Made by a program: the position numbers and the translations under genes
The notes under the pieces: model-generated
Databases searched by the model: none
Seen by the model: only the letters and a program-made list of their open reading frames with translations
Told to the model about the DNA's origin: nothing
Shown: positions 6,684-7,085 of the stretch, piece after piece
Layout: every line of letters starts with the position of its first letter
Numbering within the stretch: the stretch's first letter is position 1
Assembly (NCBI GenBank): GCA_934279105.1
Contig: CAKQWR010000102.1
Location: 1-7,085, forward strand
DNA from: an uncultured Oribacterium sp.
GTDB taxonomy: Bacteria; Bacillota; Clostridia; Lachnospirales; Lachnospiraceae
Direction of reading: 5' to 3'
Length of the DNA stretch: 7,085 nucleotides

Positions 6684-6954
6684 GAAGCGGCGATTCATAT
6701 TCGGTCAGAGCGTGGAGGTCTCGCAACGGGAACCATACGAAGAGGCCGTTAAAAATCAAAATTGGACACGTTAGAACCAGTTAGGATACTTTTCCTCGTT
6801 CCCCTCCGCAACACTGAGTTTCCATCAGGGAAACTCAGTCGATTGCGGAGGGCTTACTGGTTCTTCGTGTCCAATTTTAGATTTTTCCGGCCTCGAAGTT
6901 CTGGTTCCCGTTGCGAGACCTCCACGCCCTGGCCGAGAAAATACCCACCGCTTC
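6684..6954. repeat. 271-nt imperfect hairpin / long inverted repeat, about 98 bp paired
   Basis: The two halves of this segment are complementary almost throughout. Helices from base to tip: 6684-6690/6948-6954 (7 bp), 6701-6708/6929-6936 (8, one T·G), 6710-6735/6902-6927 (26, perfect), 6742-6748/6888-6894 (7), 6751-6757/6880-6886 (7), 6758-6770/6866-6878 (13), 6773-6781/6856-6864 (9), 6802-6811/6843-6852 (10), 6813-6823/6829-6839 (11), with a 5-nt tip loop ATCAG. They are separated by small internal loops and bulges. The exceptions are a base loop of about 10 x 11 nt (6691-6700 against 6937-6947) and a 20-nt one-sided insert (6782-6801). It has no T-run, so it is not an intrinsic terminator, and it is far too large for one. 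It could be a structured non-coding RNA, the hairpin DNA or RNA part of a retron-like element, or a fold-back MITE. Either strand could be the transcribed one. Confidence 0.9.
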
Positions 6955-7066
6955 AGACGGAACCGGACAGCAGCTCACCAGGGACTCTGAGTGAAAAGCG
7001 CGAAAAACCTTGCATTGTCCAGAAGAGCGTGCTATAAATATAGAGTATTTGTTGACTAGTTAAAGG
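6955..7066. other. Tail after the giant hairpin, no gene seen
   Basis: No credible coding region or recognisable RNA family is visible. There is a weak 4-bp hairpin, CTCA (6974-6977) with TGAG (6988-6991). The stretch becomes AT-rich near 7032-7065. Confidence 0.5.
7015..7044 (+). promoter_or_regulatory. Weak promoter-like sequence
   Basis: TTGTCC (7015-7020), an 18-bp spacer and TATAGA (7039-7044) could form a sigma-A promoter pointing out of the window, with AAAGGAG (7062-7068) downstream resembling a ribosome binding site. No start codon follows before the window ends. Confidence 0.3.
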
Positions 7067-7085
7067 AGCAGGCGTTTCGCCCGCT
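7067..7085 (+). terminator. GC-rich hairpin cut by the window edge, possible terminator
   Basis: AGC-A-GGCG (7067-7074) pairs with CGCC-C-GCT (7078-7085) around TTT, with one A·C mismatch. The preceding AAAGG would extend the stem if CCTTT follows outside the window, which would make it a typical intrinsic terminator. The T-run cannot be seen. Confidence 0.4.

Noticed and set aside
6762..7037. + strand open frame of 91 codons after the symporter
   Set aside because: It begins at a TTG without a ribosome binding site and runs through both arms of the giant hairpin. Its composition is Arg/Pro/Ser-rich with no recognisable domain.

Overview
The window looks like a chromosomal stretch from a Bacillota (Firmicutes)-type bacterium of intermediate G+C. 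The reasons are the strong purine-rich ribosome binding sites (GGAGG, AGGGGAG), short hairpin + T-run terminators, an ABC exporter split into separate ATPase and permease genes (the YknY/YknZ arrangement) and a Na+/amino-acid symporter of the short bacterial kind. The genus cannot be fixed from the sequence. All four complete genes and the one partial gene are on the + strand.

Layout: (1) 1-1624, the 3' end of an ABC ATPase gene overlapping by 17 nt a MacB/YknZ-type permease gene, closed by a clear intrinsic terminator at 1631-1659. (2) 1660-2317, a non-coding, mostly AT-rich interval with two parts: a degenerate tandem repeat of about 42 bp with core GCATTGCT, then a promoter and a long structured leader for pyrG (terminator-like helix with T6, followed by two more hairpins). 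(3) 2318-3913, pyrG, CTP synthase. (4) 4015-5067, a putative heavy-metal exporter of the 10-TM ArsP_2-like family with a large histidine-rich loop, ending in a strong terminator at 5083-5123. (5) 5297-6673, an NSS-family sodium:amino-acid symporter. (6) 6674-7085, no credible protein gene. Instead there is a 271-nt imperfect hairpin (6684-6954; about 98 base pairs in nine helices, the longest 26 bp without a mismatch) starting 10 nt after the symporter stop codon. It is followed by a tail with a weak promoter-like sequence and a hairpin cut by the window edge.

The protein genes are mostly independent units: an exporter operon, nucleotide synthesis, metal export and amino-acid uptake. No shared pathway joins them. 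The parts that protein coding does not explain are the giant hairpin, the multi-hairpin pyrG leader and the 42-bp repeat array. The giant hairpin is the best candidate here for an undescribed element, either a structured RNA or a fold-back mobile element. The sequence alone does not decide which.
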